Below, one piece after another: positions 54,334 to 63,643 of a DNA stretch of 64,000 bases. Under the pieces are notes generated by a model. That model made no database searches and had not been told where the DNA came from. It saw only the letters and a list, made by a program, of their open reading frames with translations. This DNA is from Promethearchaeota archaeon (GTDB lineage Archaea > Asgardarchaeota > Lokiarchaeia > Sigyniarchaeales > SOKP01). How positions within the stretch are numbered: position 1 is the stretch's first letter; each line of letters opens with the position of its first letter. The stretch is from the NCBI GenBank assembly GCA_019058445.1, contig JAHPZA010000006.1, positions 769,063-833,062 on the forward strand. Direction: 5' to 3'. The position numbers and the translations under genes are program-made.

Positions 54334-54921
54334 TCATTTTGGAAAACTTGGTAGTCCCCTTTCTCTTTGAACGCCAAAAGTGTTAAGTGCCCAGCTTACT
54401 AGATTGTATTGTCCAATCGTGAAAACAACATCCATCAATTGTTTTGTATTATACCGTTCACTGAGGGCATTCCAAGTCGCATCGCTAATAAAGGCATCGG
54501 AGAAAAGTTCATCCACCGCTCGAATTAATGTAGCTTCGAAAGGATCCCATCCAGTAGCGTCTGCTCCTTCTGTGATGCGCTTAATATCTTCATCATTAAG
54601 TCCGGCACGCTTTCCAATAATCACATGTTGACCCCATTCATATTCTGAGCCACAAAGCCAACCAATGCGCAGAATAAGAATTTCCTTCTCCCGTATAGGA
54701 AGAGCTGATTTAAATAGAACATGATTTCCAAAGACTCGCCATCTTTTATATAATTTCGAATAATTAGCCAAGGTTTTCACAATATTGATAACTGGATTAC
54801 CTGTTTTTTGTAAACCCTCTATAAGGATTCGAGCATCTTCATCCCATTCACTTTCTTCTAAAGGTTTTATTCGAGGTTCAGCAAGGTGTTTTGGGGTTTT
54901 TCTTTCAATTTTTTTTTCCAT
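54334..54921 (-). CDS. Carboxymuconolactone decarboxylase/AhpD family protein
   Basis: A 195-residue all-helical protein. The conserved region LILRIGWLCGSEYEWGQHVIIGKRAGLNDEDI contains C90 and H99, typical for the CMD fold; the CxxC pair of peroxidase-type AhpD is absent. These proteins decarboxylate or act on lactone ring compounds, or have unknown tasks. Same strand and about 130 bases from the SDR, so a joint role in catabolism is possible. An AAAGGGTT site precedes the ATG. Confidence 0.85.
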   Translation of the reverse strand: MEKKIERKTPKHLAEPRIKPLEESEWDEDARILIEGLQKTGNPVINIVKTLANYSKLYKRWRVFGNHVLFKSALPIREKEILILRIGWLCGSEYEWGQHVIIGKRAGLNDEDIKRITEGADATGWDPFEATLIRAVDELFSDAFISDATWNALSERYNTKQLMDVVFTIGQYNLVSWALNTFGVQRERGLPSFPK

Positions 54922-55045
54922 TTTTTATTAACCCTTTCAATTATTTTGCCAATTTTTTAAGAATTTATTTGCTTTTTATTAATTAAAAAATTTATAAAAA
55001 CGTGATCAATTTATTTAATTCTAAGATAGAATATCGTGATTAATA

Positions 55046-57667
55046 GTGAAAATCCTTAAAAGTTCTTATTTAAATTGTGTTGCCTTTCCTTTAGGTGGTA
55101 TTGGAACAGGAAACATCTCATTGGCAGGTGATGGCAGCTTAAGGCAATGGCAAATCGTTAATAATGTATATCATTTAGGTTATGTTCCCTCATCATTTTT
55201 TTTCATTCAAACTCGCACAGAAGATTCAGATAATTGGATTTTTAAACTCCTTGAAAAGAAGATTAAACTTCCCAAAGACTATAAACCTGCCGAAAGTGTA
55301 AATGATTTCATAATTCCAAACGATGTCTTAACAAGACATGAGAATTATGAGTGCTTTCATGATTTAGAATTTAATGGTGAATATCCTATTGCATTAATTA
55401 AATTCTCTGAAGATGAAGTACCTGTTGATATCAAACTTGAAGCTTGGAATCCAATGATTCCTTTAGATATCAAAAATTCAAGTATACCGGTAATTGTATT
55501 TAGTTTTAAGATTAAGAACCCAAATGAAACTAAGTCAGTGAAAATGAGAATTGGAGGACAAATATTAAATTTTATTGGTTGGGACGGGGCCTCTGAAATG
55601 GATTTGAATTTCTATCCTAATTTTTATCGAAATTTAAACCAATCTACTGCCCAGGATAATTATAAAGGTATTTATATGCACTCAGAGAATCCCGTGCTTG
55701 ATGATTCACTCCAAGGAGAGATAATATTTGCATCCTTAGAAAGAGATTGTTTGATTTTTTCTAATGTGTCCAATTTAAATGAATTATTAAATGACTCAAA
55801 TATGAAAACTAAACAAATTGAAAGAACTGAGCCCTCTTCTCATGGAAAAACATGGTGTGGGGCATTAATTAACGAATTTTCCCTAGCTCCAATGGAAGAA
55901 AAAAATATAATTTTCCTTTTAGGTTGGTCATTTCCCAATAGATATCAAAATTGGGATAAAGAATTATATCGCAAAGTTAAAGTTGATCAAAAAAGTAAGT
56001 TTTGGCTAGGGAACGGATATAATCGATGGTTCAGAAATACTGAGGAGGTGATCGAGTATACAATTGCCAATTTTAACTTTCTTAAAGAAAGTACTAAAAA
56101 TTTTCATAATTTGCTCTTTAATACAACACTACCTAAAGAGATCATAAGCTCTGTTTCCGCGACAATGTCAACTATACGAAGTCCTTCATGTTTTTTAACA
56201 AATAAAGGAGAGTTCATGGGTTTTGAAGGCTGCTGTGGAGCTAGCACAGCATTTCATACTGAGGAAACTGGAGGATGCTGTCCAATGAATTGTACGCATG
56301 TTTGGAATTATGCTGTCACCCAATCAAGGCTCTATCCCTCATTAGAAATCTCTATGCTAGAAAATGAATTTAAACGTATAACTCGAAGGGGAATGTTACC
56401 TCATAGATTGGTTGTCCCTACCTATTTGCCACAACTAGAGGACAAACGAATTGGGGGACCCGATCATCCCGCTATGGATGGTTTGTTTGGATGTATTTTA
56501 AAAACATACCGGATGTTAATAACTACCAATGATTTCGAATGGTTCAAGAAAGCGTATCCTAAAATTAGAGACTTAATGAATTATATTTTCCGAGAATGTG
56601 ATCCCGATGAGCAGGGAATTATTGAGAGCGAACAACCAAATACTTATGATATTTCTTTCTATGGAAAAAATTTATTTATAGGAGCTCTATACCTTGCAGC
56701 GTTAAAAGCCTTTGGAAGAATGGCAGAAATGGTATATGATAGTGAATTTAAAGAGAAATGTGACAAACGATTTACTAATGGAAAAAAGAATTATGACGAT
56801 TCTTTATGGAATGGAGAATACTGGATTCAAAAATATAATGAAAAGAAACATAAAAGCTCTCAATATGGTACTGGCTGTCTTTCGGATCAACTTTTTGGTC
56901 AGTTCTGGGCGTATATGCTCGAACTTGGTTCCCTCTTACCTGATGATAAGATTAAAGTTACTTTAGACAATATAATGAAATACAATTTTAAGGAGAATTT
57001 TTACGGGATTGTTCAGAAACCGAGAGTTTTTGCTTCTGAACATGACAAGGGATTATTGGTTTGTTCTTGGCCTAAAGGTGGAGAGCCTCAATTTCCATTC
57101 TTATACGCACATGAAGTGTGGACAGGAATAGAATATGAGATTGCTGCGCTCTTGCTCGAACACGGAAGAATTGATAATGCTTTAAAAATTATGAAAGCTG
57201 TTCGTGAACGCTATAATGGAGAGTATAGAAATCCATGGAATGAAGTAGAATGTGGAGATCATTATATTAGAGCAATGTCTTCTTGGAGAGTTTATGAGGG
57301 AGCTCTAGGGTATTATTGGAATGCACTTGAGAATCGTATCAATTTTTTGCCTCTATTTACCAATAATCCAATGCAAGCATTATTTATTACAAATTCTTCT
57401 TGGGGGTTGATTAGGAGAAAAGATGATTCACTCAACCTGACAATTACTATTAAACCTTTTTTTGGAGAATTAAAATTGAAAATCTTAAGAACATGGAAAC
57501 CGAAAGAAGACTTTGATCATGTAATTGAAGCGATCCTAAACGATCTAAGTTTAAATGATGTGATGGATATCGAAATTTCAAATGAAATTCTTGAAATTAA
57601 ATTCAAGGAAATTTTACAAGTTGGTCCCAACAAAGAATTAGAGATAAAAATTAAATCAAAAAAATAG
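55046..57667 (+). CDS. GH116-family glycosidase
   Basis: An 873-residue protein with a GTG start five bases after GTGAT. The N-terminal beta domain begins AFPLGGIGTGNISLAGDGS, the hallmark of GBA2/DUF608 proteins. The (alpha/alpha)6 catalytic part has GFEGCCG with E394 at the position I expect for the nucleophile, and NTYDISFYG with D535 for the acid/base. NPWNEVECGDHY and HEVWTGIEYEIAALL close it. Residue roles are by analogy with the bacterial GH116 beta-glucosidase. No signal peptide is evident, so it probably acts inside on beta-glucosides or related sugars. Cysteine-rich CCGAS...GGCCPMNC (395-416) could bind metal. Confidence 0.85.
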   Translation: MKILKSSYLNCVAFPLGGIGTGNISLAGDGSLRQWQIVNNVYHLGYVPSSFFFIQTRTEDSDNWIFKLLEKKIKLPKDYKPAESVNDFIIPNDVLTRHENYECFHDLEFNGEYPIALIKFSEDEVPVDIKLEAWNPMIPLDIKNSSIPVIVFSFKIKNPNETKSVKMRIGGQILNFIGWDGASEMDLNFYPNFYRNLNQSTAQDNYKGIYMHSENPVLDDSLQGEIIFASLERDCLIFSNVSNLNELLNDSNMKTKQIERTEPSSHGKTWCGALINEFSLAPMEEKNIIFLLGWSFPNRYQNWDKELYRKVKVDQKSKFWLGNGYNRWFRNTEEVIEYTIANFNFLKESTKNFHNLLFNTTLPKEIISSVSATMSTIRSPSCFLTNKGEFMGFEGCCGASTAFHTEETGGCCPMNCTHVWNYAVTQSRLYPSLEISMLENEFKRITRRGMLPHRLVVPTYLPQLEDKRIGGPDHPAMDGLFGCILKTYRMLITTNDFEWFKKAYPKIRDLMNYIFRECDPDEQGIIESEQPNTYDISFYGKNLFIGALYLAALKAFGRMAEMVYDSEFKEKCDKRFTNGKKNYDDSLWNGEYWIQKYNEKKHKSSQYGTGCLSDQLFGQFWAYMLELGSLLPDDKIKVTLDNIMKYNFKENFYGIVQKPRVFASEHDKGLLVCSWPKGGEPQFPFLYAHEVWTGIEYEIAALLLEHGRIDNALKIMKAVRERYNGEYRNPWNEVECGDHYIRAMSSWRVYEGALGYYWNALENRINFLPLFTNNPMQALFITNSSWGLIRRKDDSLNLTITIKPFFGELKLKILRTWKPKEDFDHVIEAILNDLSLNDVMDIEISNEILEIKFKEILQVGPNKELEIKIKSKK

Positions 57668-57740
57668 TATTTCTATAGATGGTCCTACCAGTATTGATAG
57701 TTTGATTACCCGAATTGAATCTTATGTTGATGTTAGTTGA
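57663..57740 (+). other. Short coding-like stretch after the glycosidase
   Basis: Overlapping the glycosidase stop in another frame, 25 codons read NSISIDGPTSIDSLITR, IESYVDVS and a stop, without a start. The composition looks coding. It may be the end of a lost gene. The rest of this gap up to 57920 is AT-rich with nothing notable. Confidence 0.25.
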
Positions 57741-57920
57741 TTTCCAGTTAGCCTAAATTTCAATCAAGTAATACACTTATTTTGCTTATTAAAAAATTAT
57801 TAGTTAATAAAAACGTGAAAAATTTTTTTCATTAATGGAAAAAATTGTAATGAATTATATAGATCTTTTACTCTAATATTAAACAAAAAAAAATAATACT
57901 ATGTTTTTAAGGTCAATATT

Positions 57921-59213
57921 ATGACCCAAATAAATGAAGATTCACCTGTAAGATCGCCGGGTTATTTCAAATATATGATGATCATCTTAATGCTTGTCTT
58001 AATCTTAGATAACTATACTCAATTTTATAGTGCTATAATACCTTCAAAAGTAGTTGAAGAATTTTTAGGACATTATCCACAAAATGTTGCCAATTCAATC
58101 TTTGCTTTCTCATTAGCAATAGCTTCAATAGGTAGCTATATTGTTTTTCTTGTATGGTATTCATCAGACAGAGTTGGAAGGAAATTTTTATTAGTCATAT
58201 CCGTATTTGGAATGGCATTTGCTTCATTAGGTATTTTATTGTCGAGAAATATTGTTGAATATACCATATTCCGCCTTCTTCTTGCTATTTTTGTTGGTTC
58301 GGATATTTGGTTGATTTATATTAATGAGGAATCTCCCCCTGAAAAAAAAGCATTTTATGTAAATATAGCTTTAATAGGGGGTATGATTGGTATATTGCTA
58401 ATGGCAGTTTTTCGTTCAATTTATATCACCGACACATCTCCAGTGGGAGCTTGGAGGGGTATGACATATTTTTCGATCCTACTTGGAATTCCATTAGGAA
58501 TTCTAGTAGCATTAACAATCAAAGAAACATCTAAATATGAAGAAATCAAACAAAAAAGGCTCACAAGAGAAGATAGAGCAAAACTATTAAAGAAAAACAT
58601 TAAAACCATTTTTAAGTCTGACAATCGAAAAGCCTATATCACTACTTTAACTGTTCATTTCATATGGAATTTAAATGGGATATATATTAATTTAGCCGAA
58701 TTATACATGGCACAAAGCCCTAATCTAAAAGAGGGAGATATTAACATAGTAGTATTAATCTTAGTTCCGTCAATAGCGGGAGGTTTTCTTACTACGGGAT
58801 TATTAGCAGATAAAATTGGGAGGAAACCATTACTGTATGTTTATATTGCTTTATTCTTCGTGGGAGCTATAATTTTTCTTGTGGGAGCTGCAACACCAGG
58901 TATCGCATTAGTTTTAGTTTGTACAGGGCAGGCTATGATTAATGTAGCCTATTGGGGAACATGGGTTCTTATTAGTATAATTACTATAGAATTAATTCCA
59001 ACAGATGCGAGAGGGACTGGAACGGGCTTTAAATCTTTAATAGGAACATTAGCGGGAACTACTGCTTTAATAGTTACTGGTATAATCACCTACTTTTTCT
59101 CTTTATTTGTCGTATTTGTTGTTTTCGTAATAATTCTCTTATTTAATTTACCGTTAATCTATAAATTTATGATAGAAACTCTAGGCACGGATTTAAGCCA
59201 GATTAAATCATAA
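57921..59213 (+). CDS. MFS transporter, paralogue B
   Basis: A 430-residue twelve-helix protein, paralogue of the one at 15756. WYSSDRVGRKFLLVI, FVGSDIWLIYINEESPPEKKA and LADKIGRKPLLYVY mark the MFS halves. Both copies share even the N-terminal SPGYFKYM/SEGYFKYM segment and differ most in the central loop and helix 7. It stands between the glycosidase and a convergent histidine kinase. An organic acid or sugar substrate is inferred only from the family. Confidence 0.88.
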   Translation: MTQINEDSPVRSPGYFKYMMIILMLVLILDNYTQFYSAIIPSKVVEEFLGHYPQNVANSIFAFSLAIASIGSYIVFLVWYSSDRVGRKFLLVISVFGMAFASLGILLSRNIVEYTIFRLLLAIFVGSDIWLIYINEESPPEKKAFYVNIALIGGMIGILLMAVFRSIYITDTSPVGAWRGMTYFSILLGIPLGILVALTIKETSKYEEIKQKRLTREDRAKLLKKNIKTIFKSDNRKAYITTLTVHFIWNLNGIYINLAELYMAQSPNLKEGDINIVVLILVPSIAGGFLTTGLLADKIGRKPLLYVYIALFFVGAIIFLVGAATPGIALVLVCTGQAMINVAYWGTWVLISIITIELIPTDARGTGTGFKSLIGTLAGTTALIVTGIITYFFSLFVVFVVFVIILLFNLPLIYKFMIETLGTDLSQIKS

Positions 59214-59247
59214 AATTTTTTATATTTATTTTTTCCCTATTATTTTA

Positions 59248-60543
59248 TTAGGTAAATTCTGGGAAAACAAGTATAAAATTGGTACCTTTTGTATGATCTC
59301 CCTTAATCCTATCTGCAATATAAAGACTTCCATTAAAGGATTTCGTCAATGTATGAATTAATGTGAGGCCTATCCCCATCCCTTTAGAGCCTGATCGTTT
59401 TTCGTAATCTCCTTGGAGTATATTCTCTTTCATATTATTTGGAATACCTATACCATTATCAATGAATTCGATTTTAATTAATGAGCCTTCCTTATCTTTT
59501 AACTTAGAAACTCTAACTTGAATCTCAATTTGGTCATTTTCATTGTGGTCAATAGCATTGATTAATATATTTTCGAAAATATCTAATAACAGGTCATTCG
59601 CCGCGATGAAGAAATTCTCCAGCTTATTTTCAAACTTTATATTGACCTTTTTATCAGTAGACTTTTCTGATACAAATTCAATGGCAGAGTGGAGGATAGA
59701 GATTACTTCAATTTTCTCGAGTTCCTCGGAACATTCTAGATCTGATAAAGTACAAACGTTTTTTATTAATTCTGCCCCTCTAAATACATGAGTTTGAATC
59801 TTCTTTACCATCTCATTGAATTTTTCTGCGTCTTCTATATTTTTAAAGATATAAGGAAGTATTCCAACGGAACCTTGAATCGCCTGAAGTATATTTCGCA
59901 TGTCATGAGCGAATATCCTTCTATAGAACTCTGCTCTATTATAAGCTTCTCTATACTTTATTTCAGATTCCTTTAATAACTGATCAGCTCGATTTTGCTT
60001 GATAATTCTCCACATCTTATCCATAAAAAGAGTAAGTTGGCGTGTGTCAGAATCATCGTAAGGATCATCCTTATTACCTACTCCTACAATAGAAACTACT
60101 TTATTATCATCATCAAATATTGGAACGCTCATATGACGATATACGGGAAAATGGCCTTCAGGATAACCTTTCTTATGTGGGTTATTAGAATAGTCGTTAT
60201 GTATTACTGGCTTTTTTTCACGAAAACAATCTGCCCAAATTCCAGCTTCGGTAATAGGATAATGAGGTACTTTTTCAGCAGTGCAGTTCCTTAAAACGTC
60301 CTTTGACCATGTAAATAATGATAATGTATTTTGATCCTCATTTACAAAATGGAGATAACCAACCTTACTTCTTGTTAATCTTACACATTCCTCTAAAGTA
60401 TAATCAATATAATCTTTTTCTGAAAGCCCTTTTAGTTGAGTCATTTTTAAAAGAGCAGTTAATCTCTCTTCATCGAATTTAAGTTTTTCCAATAGACCTT
60501 CATAATTCTTATTCTTATCCTTTACTTTTCCATCATTTATCAT
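59248..60543 (-). CDS. GAF-domain sensor histidine kinase
   Basis: A 431-residue soluble kinase. A GAF domain spans about 30-175 (LTRSKVGYLHFVNEDQ, PVIHNDYSNNP, HMSVPIFDDDNKVVSIVGVGNK). The dimerisation helix has HDMRNILQ, and the ATPase domain shows LINAIDHNEND, DNGIGIPNN and GMGIGLTLI. I set the start at the ATG at 60543 because AAAGGTG lies five bases before it; an ATG at 60612 would add 23 residues that look non-native. It senses a soluble ligand and has no receiver nearby, like the PAS kinase at 23412. Confidence 0.88.
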   Translation of the reverse strand: MINDGKVKDKNKNYEGLLEKLKFDEERLTALLKMTQLKGLSEKDYIDYTLEECVRLTRSKVGYLHFVNEDQNTLSLFTWSKDVLRNCTAEKVPHYPITEAGIWADCFREKKPVIHNDYSNNPHKKGYPEGHFPVYRHMSVPIFDDDNKVVSIVGVGNKDDPYDDSDTRQLTLFMDKMWRIIKQNRADQLLKESEIKYREAYNRAEFYRRIFAHDMRNILQAIQGSVGILPYIFKNIEDAEKFNEMVKKIQTHVFRGAELIKNVCTLSDLECSEELEKIEVISILHSAIEFVSEKSTDKKVNIKFENKLENFFIAANDLLLDIFENILINAIDHNENDQIEIQVRVSKLKDKEGSLIKIEFIDNGIGIPNNMKENILQGDYEKRSGSKGMGIGLTLIHTLTKSFNGSLYIADRIKGDHTKGTNFILVFPEFT

Positions 60544-60723
60544 CGCGGCACCTTTATTTAATACTGTATACCTCAAAAATATTATCAATTGGTGATTTTT
60601 ATTTCTTTTCATTTAAAAAATAAAGTTAACAGCTCTTATAGGATTCAGTTTGAGCATTTTATTTAATGCTACGATAATAGAAATTATTAAAAAAAAATTA
60701 ATATTTTATTTGAGAGCCGTTGT

Positions 60724-61848
60724 CTATATTCGATTTATAATTTCATCAAAGAACTGATTAAGTAAATTTGCATCTAATGCCTCAGGGGCAAAAGCTCCTT
60801 TTCGTTTCACTCTATCCAGGACAATTGCTTCAGATACTACTGCGATTGGAACTGCGGTTGATCTTGTCATATCTGCTTGCTCAGAGACTGCATCAGAGCG
60901 CAAATTTTCAATCTCAGTTTCTTGCTTTCCATTTCGAATACCAATTACTTTAACCTGTATTCCACCTGGGAATTTTAAGCTCTCCAAATCATAAAAAGAA
61001 AAGGCTTTGGGAGATTCAAGGTATGCAGTAAGGAAAGTTAGCGGAGAAACTTTTTGACCCGCAATTTTAATCCGCTTGTCTGAATCAAGTCCTATATCCA
61101 CAGCCTTTTGAATCAGTTGCACTAGCCCGAAAGGGACGACATTTCCTTTACAAGATACAGTGCGGATGCCTGGAATATATCGTGGGATCGTAATTGGTTC
61201 ACTGTGTCCAGAGTGAAAAACTGTGATAGTCCAATCTCCAAAGTGAATTTCTTCTGCCCCATCCAAAAATCCTATGACATTAACATAGCGACCGTCAATA
61301 TAAGTTGGAATCTCTCCAAATTCTTCTCTGATAAAATCTAGCAAGGTTCCTGTTGACTCCTCTTCACGGTTAACTTCCGCACCTCCAGTAGCCCATACAA
61401 CATGTGCTTCAAGAACTTCATCGAATCGAGATGCCAAAATTTTGACCAACATATTTGTAAGTCCTGGAGATGTTCCTAAACCTGTTAATAATGTACGACT
61501 TGAATTTTTCCATTTCTCATCTTGTTCAAGTAAGGCTTTGGTAATTGCAATATCTGCACATGCATCAGTATAATGAATTCCCGCTTCGAGAGCCGCATCT
61601 GCTACTGCAGTGCCATGACGGTAATATGGAGCCACAATATTGACTATAAGATCAAGATCTTTAAGTTCATTAACTAAAGCAGGTTTATCATGAACATCTA
61701 CAATTACTTCTTCAACATTTTTAATTTTTCCCGAAGTCTTTAAATCAAGCGCCACAACTCGTTCGACTTTGCCACCTTCAATGAGAGCTTTGCAAACACC
61801 TTTACCAATGAGTCCTTGAGCTCCAGCAACACCAATGGAAACTGTCAT
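60724..61848 (-). CDS. Saccharopine dehydrogenase-like NAD(P)-binding protein
   Basis: A 374-residue protein. The Rossmann motif is VGVAGAQGLIGKGVC at residues 5-19. NIVAPYYRHGTAVADAALEAGIHYTD is the typical helix and strand of saccharopine-dehydrogenase/carboxynorspermidine-type reductases. The C-terminal part is family specific. The true substrate is unknown; relatives reduce imines or act on lipids. GAGGAGTT precedes the ATG. Confidence 0.82.
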   Translation of the reverse strand: MTVSIGVAGAQGLIGKGVCKALIEGGKVERVVALDLKTSGKIKNVEEVIVDVHDKPALVNELKDLDLIVNIVAPYYRHGTAVADAALEAGIHYTDACADIAITKALLEQDEKWKNSSRTLLTGLGTSPGLTNMLVKILASRFDEVLEAHVVWATGGAEVNREEESTGTLLDFIREEFGEIPTYIDGRYVNVIGFLDGAEEIHFGDWTITVFHSGHSEPITIPRYIPGIRTVSCKGNVVPFGLVQLIQKAVDIGLDSDKRIKIAGQKVSPLTFLTAYLESPKAFSFYDLESLKFPGGIQVKVIGIRNGKQETEIENLRSDAVSEQADMTRSTAVPIAVVSEAIVLDRVKRKGAFAPEALDANLLNQFFDEIINRI

Positions 61849-61922
61849 TAAATGAACTCCTCATATTTAATTTTTTAACTATAGTTTGTTTAAAAAAATT
61901 AGAATGTTTGAAAATATAAATA

Positions 61923-62024
61923 TTATGAGAAATTAGAATGGTTTGTAATAATTTCAACTATTTGTCGAGAAGGTTTTATATCTCCTTTAAGGTAATTAAG
62001 ATAAGTAAAAGTAATAGTTTTCAA
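61923..62024 (-). other. Small open frame or gene fragment downstream of a crotonase
   Basis: A frame of 33 codons from a TTG (MKTITFTYLNYLKGD, then IKPSRQIVEIITNHSNFS). Its open frame extends a further 13 codons upstream into the crotonase end without a start. Composition is coding-like. It may be a truncated C-terminus or a small protein; I recognise no family. Confidence 0.3.
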
Positions 62025-62031
62025 TAAATCA

Positions 62032-62832
62032 TTATCTTCCTGTAAATCTAGGTTCTCGTTTTTTCATGAAAGACTTCATCCCCTCTCCAAAATCCTTTGT
62101 ACGTATGTTTTTACAATATAATTTGAATTCATGGTGTAAGGAAGGGATCATTTCATTAAACTGTGAGAAATTTAACATAGCTTTATTGTATCCAAGACAT
62201 CTCGTAGGTAATTCAGCAATTTTTTCAAGATACTCTCTCGATTTCGCTTTAAATTCTGGCGCTGGATATACCTTAGTAATTAATCCAATATCCAAAGCTT
62301 CCTCTGCATCAAGATGTCTTCCCGTCATTATTATTTCTGTTGCTCTCCCAAACCCCACTATTCGAGGTAATAACCAACTTGCTCCGCATAATATGCATAT
62401 AGCTCGTGATGCGCGATGATCTCCTATTCTTAAATCATCGGCAGCTAAGCGAAAATCACAAGCTAAAGCTAATTCAAATCCTGCACCGAGGCAAAAACCA
62501 TGGAGCAATGCGACCACTGGTTTTTGAATTTCTCGAATAAGATAAAGCATTCTTTGATGGGGCATTTCTGAACCATCCTCTAGTGGTTTAAATTTTACGC
62601 CTTCTGGCCCCATACTCTTTAAATCATCTCCCGAGCAGAATGATTTACCATTACCTTCAATCGCTAGCACTCTTAAAGCTTTATTTCTCATATTTGCCTC
62701 AAGAACATCAACAACTTCCATGATTAAAGGGTATTGCAACGCATTAAGATGATTTGGTCGGTTAAGAGTTATAGTACCAATCCCATTCTCAAATCTATAT
62801 ATAATATATTTATAATTTTTTTCTAAAGTAAT
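62032..62832 (-). CDS. Enoyl-CoA hydratase/isomerase family protein with ATT start
   Basis: A 266-residue crotonase. FCSGDDLKSMGPEG and LHGFCLGAGFELALACDFR give the oxyanion hole. RAICILCGASWLLPRIVGFGRATEIIMTG follows. The first catalytic Glu position is a Cys/Ala-like residue (SRAICILCGAS instead of PE..LG), so it is probably an isomerase or other crotonase, not a hydratase. The first standard start codon (TTG, 62739) would remove the conserved GIGTITLNRPNHLNAL. The frame is open to 62872 with no ATG, GTG or TTG. An ATT at 62830-62832 (ITLEKNYKYIIYRFENG) lies four bases after GGGGAT, and I start the gene there. Confidence 0.83.
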   Translation of the reverse strand: MTLEKNYKYIIYRFENGIGTITLNRPNHLNALQYPLIMEVVDVLEANMRNKALRVLAIEGNGKSFCSGDDLKSMGPEGVKFKPLEDGSEMPHQRMLYLIREIQKPVVALLHGFCLGAGFELALACDFRLAADDLRIGDHRASRAICILCGASWLLPRIVGFGRATEIIMTGRHLDAEEALDIGLITKVYPAPEFKAKSREYLEKIAELPTRCLGYNKAMLNFSQFNEMIPSLHHEFKLYCKNIRTKDFGEGMKSFMKKREPRFTGR

Positions 62833-62836
62833 ATAA

Positions 62837-62842
62837 ATCCCC
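62837..62842 (-). promoter_or_regulatory. Ribosome binding site selecting an ATT start
   Basis: GGGGAT (within AAAAGGGGAT), four bases before ATT (62830-62832). Confidence 0.45.
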
Positions 62843-63014
62843 TTTTGTTGAATAATTCTTATGATATATGGCTAATTGGGTATTATGTATGAATTACTAA
62901 TAAATCTTCACAAACAAATGCTTTTTTTCGGGTATATAAAATTTAAGATAAAGATTTATTACTTATAACTGTTAATTAAGAATTAAATTCAATTAATTAA
63001 AAGATGTGATATAT

Positions 63015-63590
63015 TTGAATATAGAAGATGCCATCTATAAAAGACGCACAATCCGAAGATTCAAGCAGGATCCGATCCCCATAAAAACTCTAAAAAAACT
63101 CATTGATTATGCCCGTGTTGCTCCTGCTGGGAGTAATATACAAAGTATTGAATATATTATTATCAATACGCCTGAAATGACAGAAAATGTTTTTCCATTA
63201 GTTAAATGGGCCGCGTCACTTCCAAAAAAAGATCGAAATCCCGAGGTTTTTAGGCGTCCTACTGCATATATCATTGTTCTTGTGAATACAAATATTAAAA
63301 AGAACTATTTTGAATATGATATAGGTGCTGCAGTGGAAAACATTCTCTTAGGAGCTATGAAATTCAATATCGGGTCGTGTTGGATGGGATCATTTAATGG
63401 AAGAAAAATTAGAAAGCTCCTTAAAATTCCAGATTATTATGAAATTACACATGTAATAAGTCTAGGGTATCCTGATGAGGAATCAGTCATGGAACTATAT
63501 AAAGATTCTTTTAAATATTGGAAAGATGAAAACTGGATTATGCACGTCCCTAAAAGAGCCATAGATGATATAATTTTTAAGATATTATAA
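63015..63590 (+). CDS. Nitroreductase family protein
   Basis: A 191-residue FMN-dependent nitroreductase. AIYKRRTIRRFKQDPIP is the N-terminal FMN-phosphate site, ARVAPAGSNIQSIEYIII the next contact, and GAAVENILLGAMKFNIGSCWMG the dimer helix. I chose the TTG at 63015 (MNIEDAIYKRR), five bases after GTGAT; the GTG at 63006 overlaps that site. Unlike the protein at 50531 it has no ferredoxin domain. Confidence 0.87.
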   Translation: MNIEDAIYKRRTIRRFKQDPIPIKTLKKLIDYARVAPAGSNIQSIEYIIINTPEMTENVFPLVKWAASLPKKDRNPEVFRRPTAYIIVLVNTNIKKNYFEYDIGAAVENILLGAMKFNIGSCWMGSFNGRKIRKLLKIPDYYEITHVISLGYPDEESVMELYKDSFKYWKDENWIMHVPKRAIDDIIFKIL

Positions 63591-63620
63591 AAAATCTTTT
63601 TTTAATTAATTTTTCAGCAA

Positions 63621-63630
63621 TTTTTATATA
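63621..63630 (+). promoter_or_regulatory. TATA box of the last crotonase
   Basis: TTTTTATATA, about 26 bases before the ATG at 63653, which would give a nearly leaderless mRNA. Confidence 0.35.
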
Positions 63631-63643
63631 GTAAAAAATTCAA

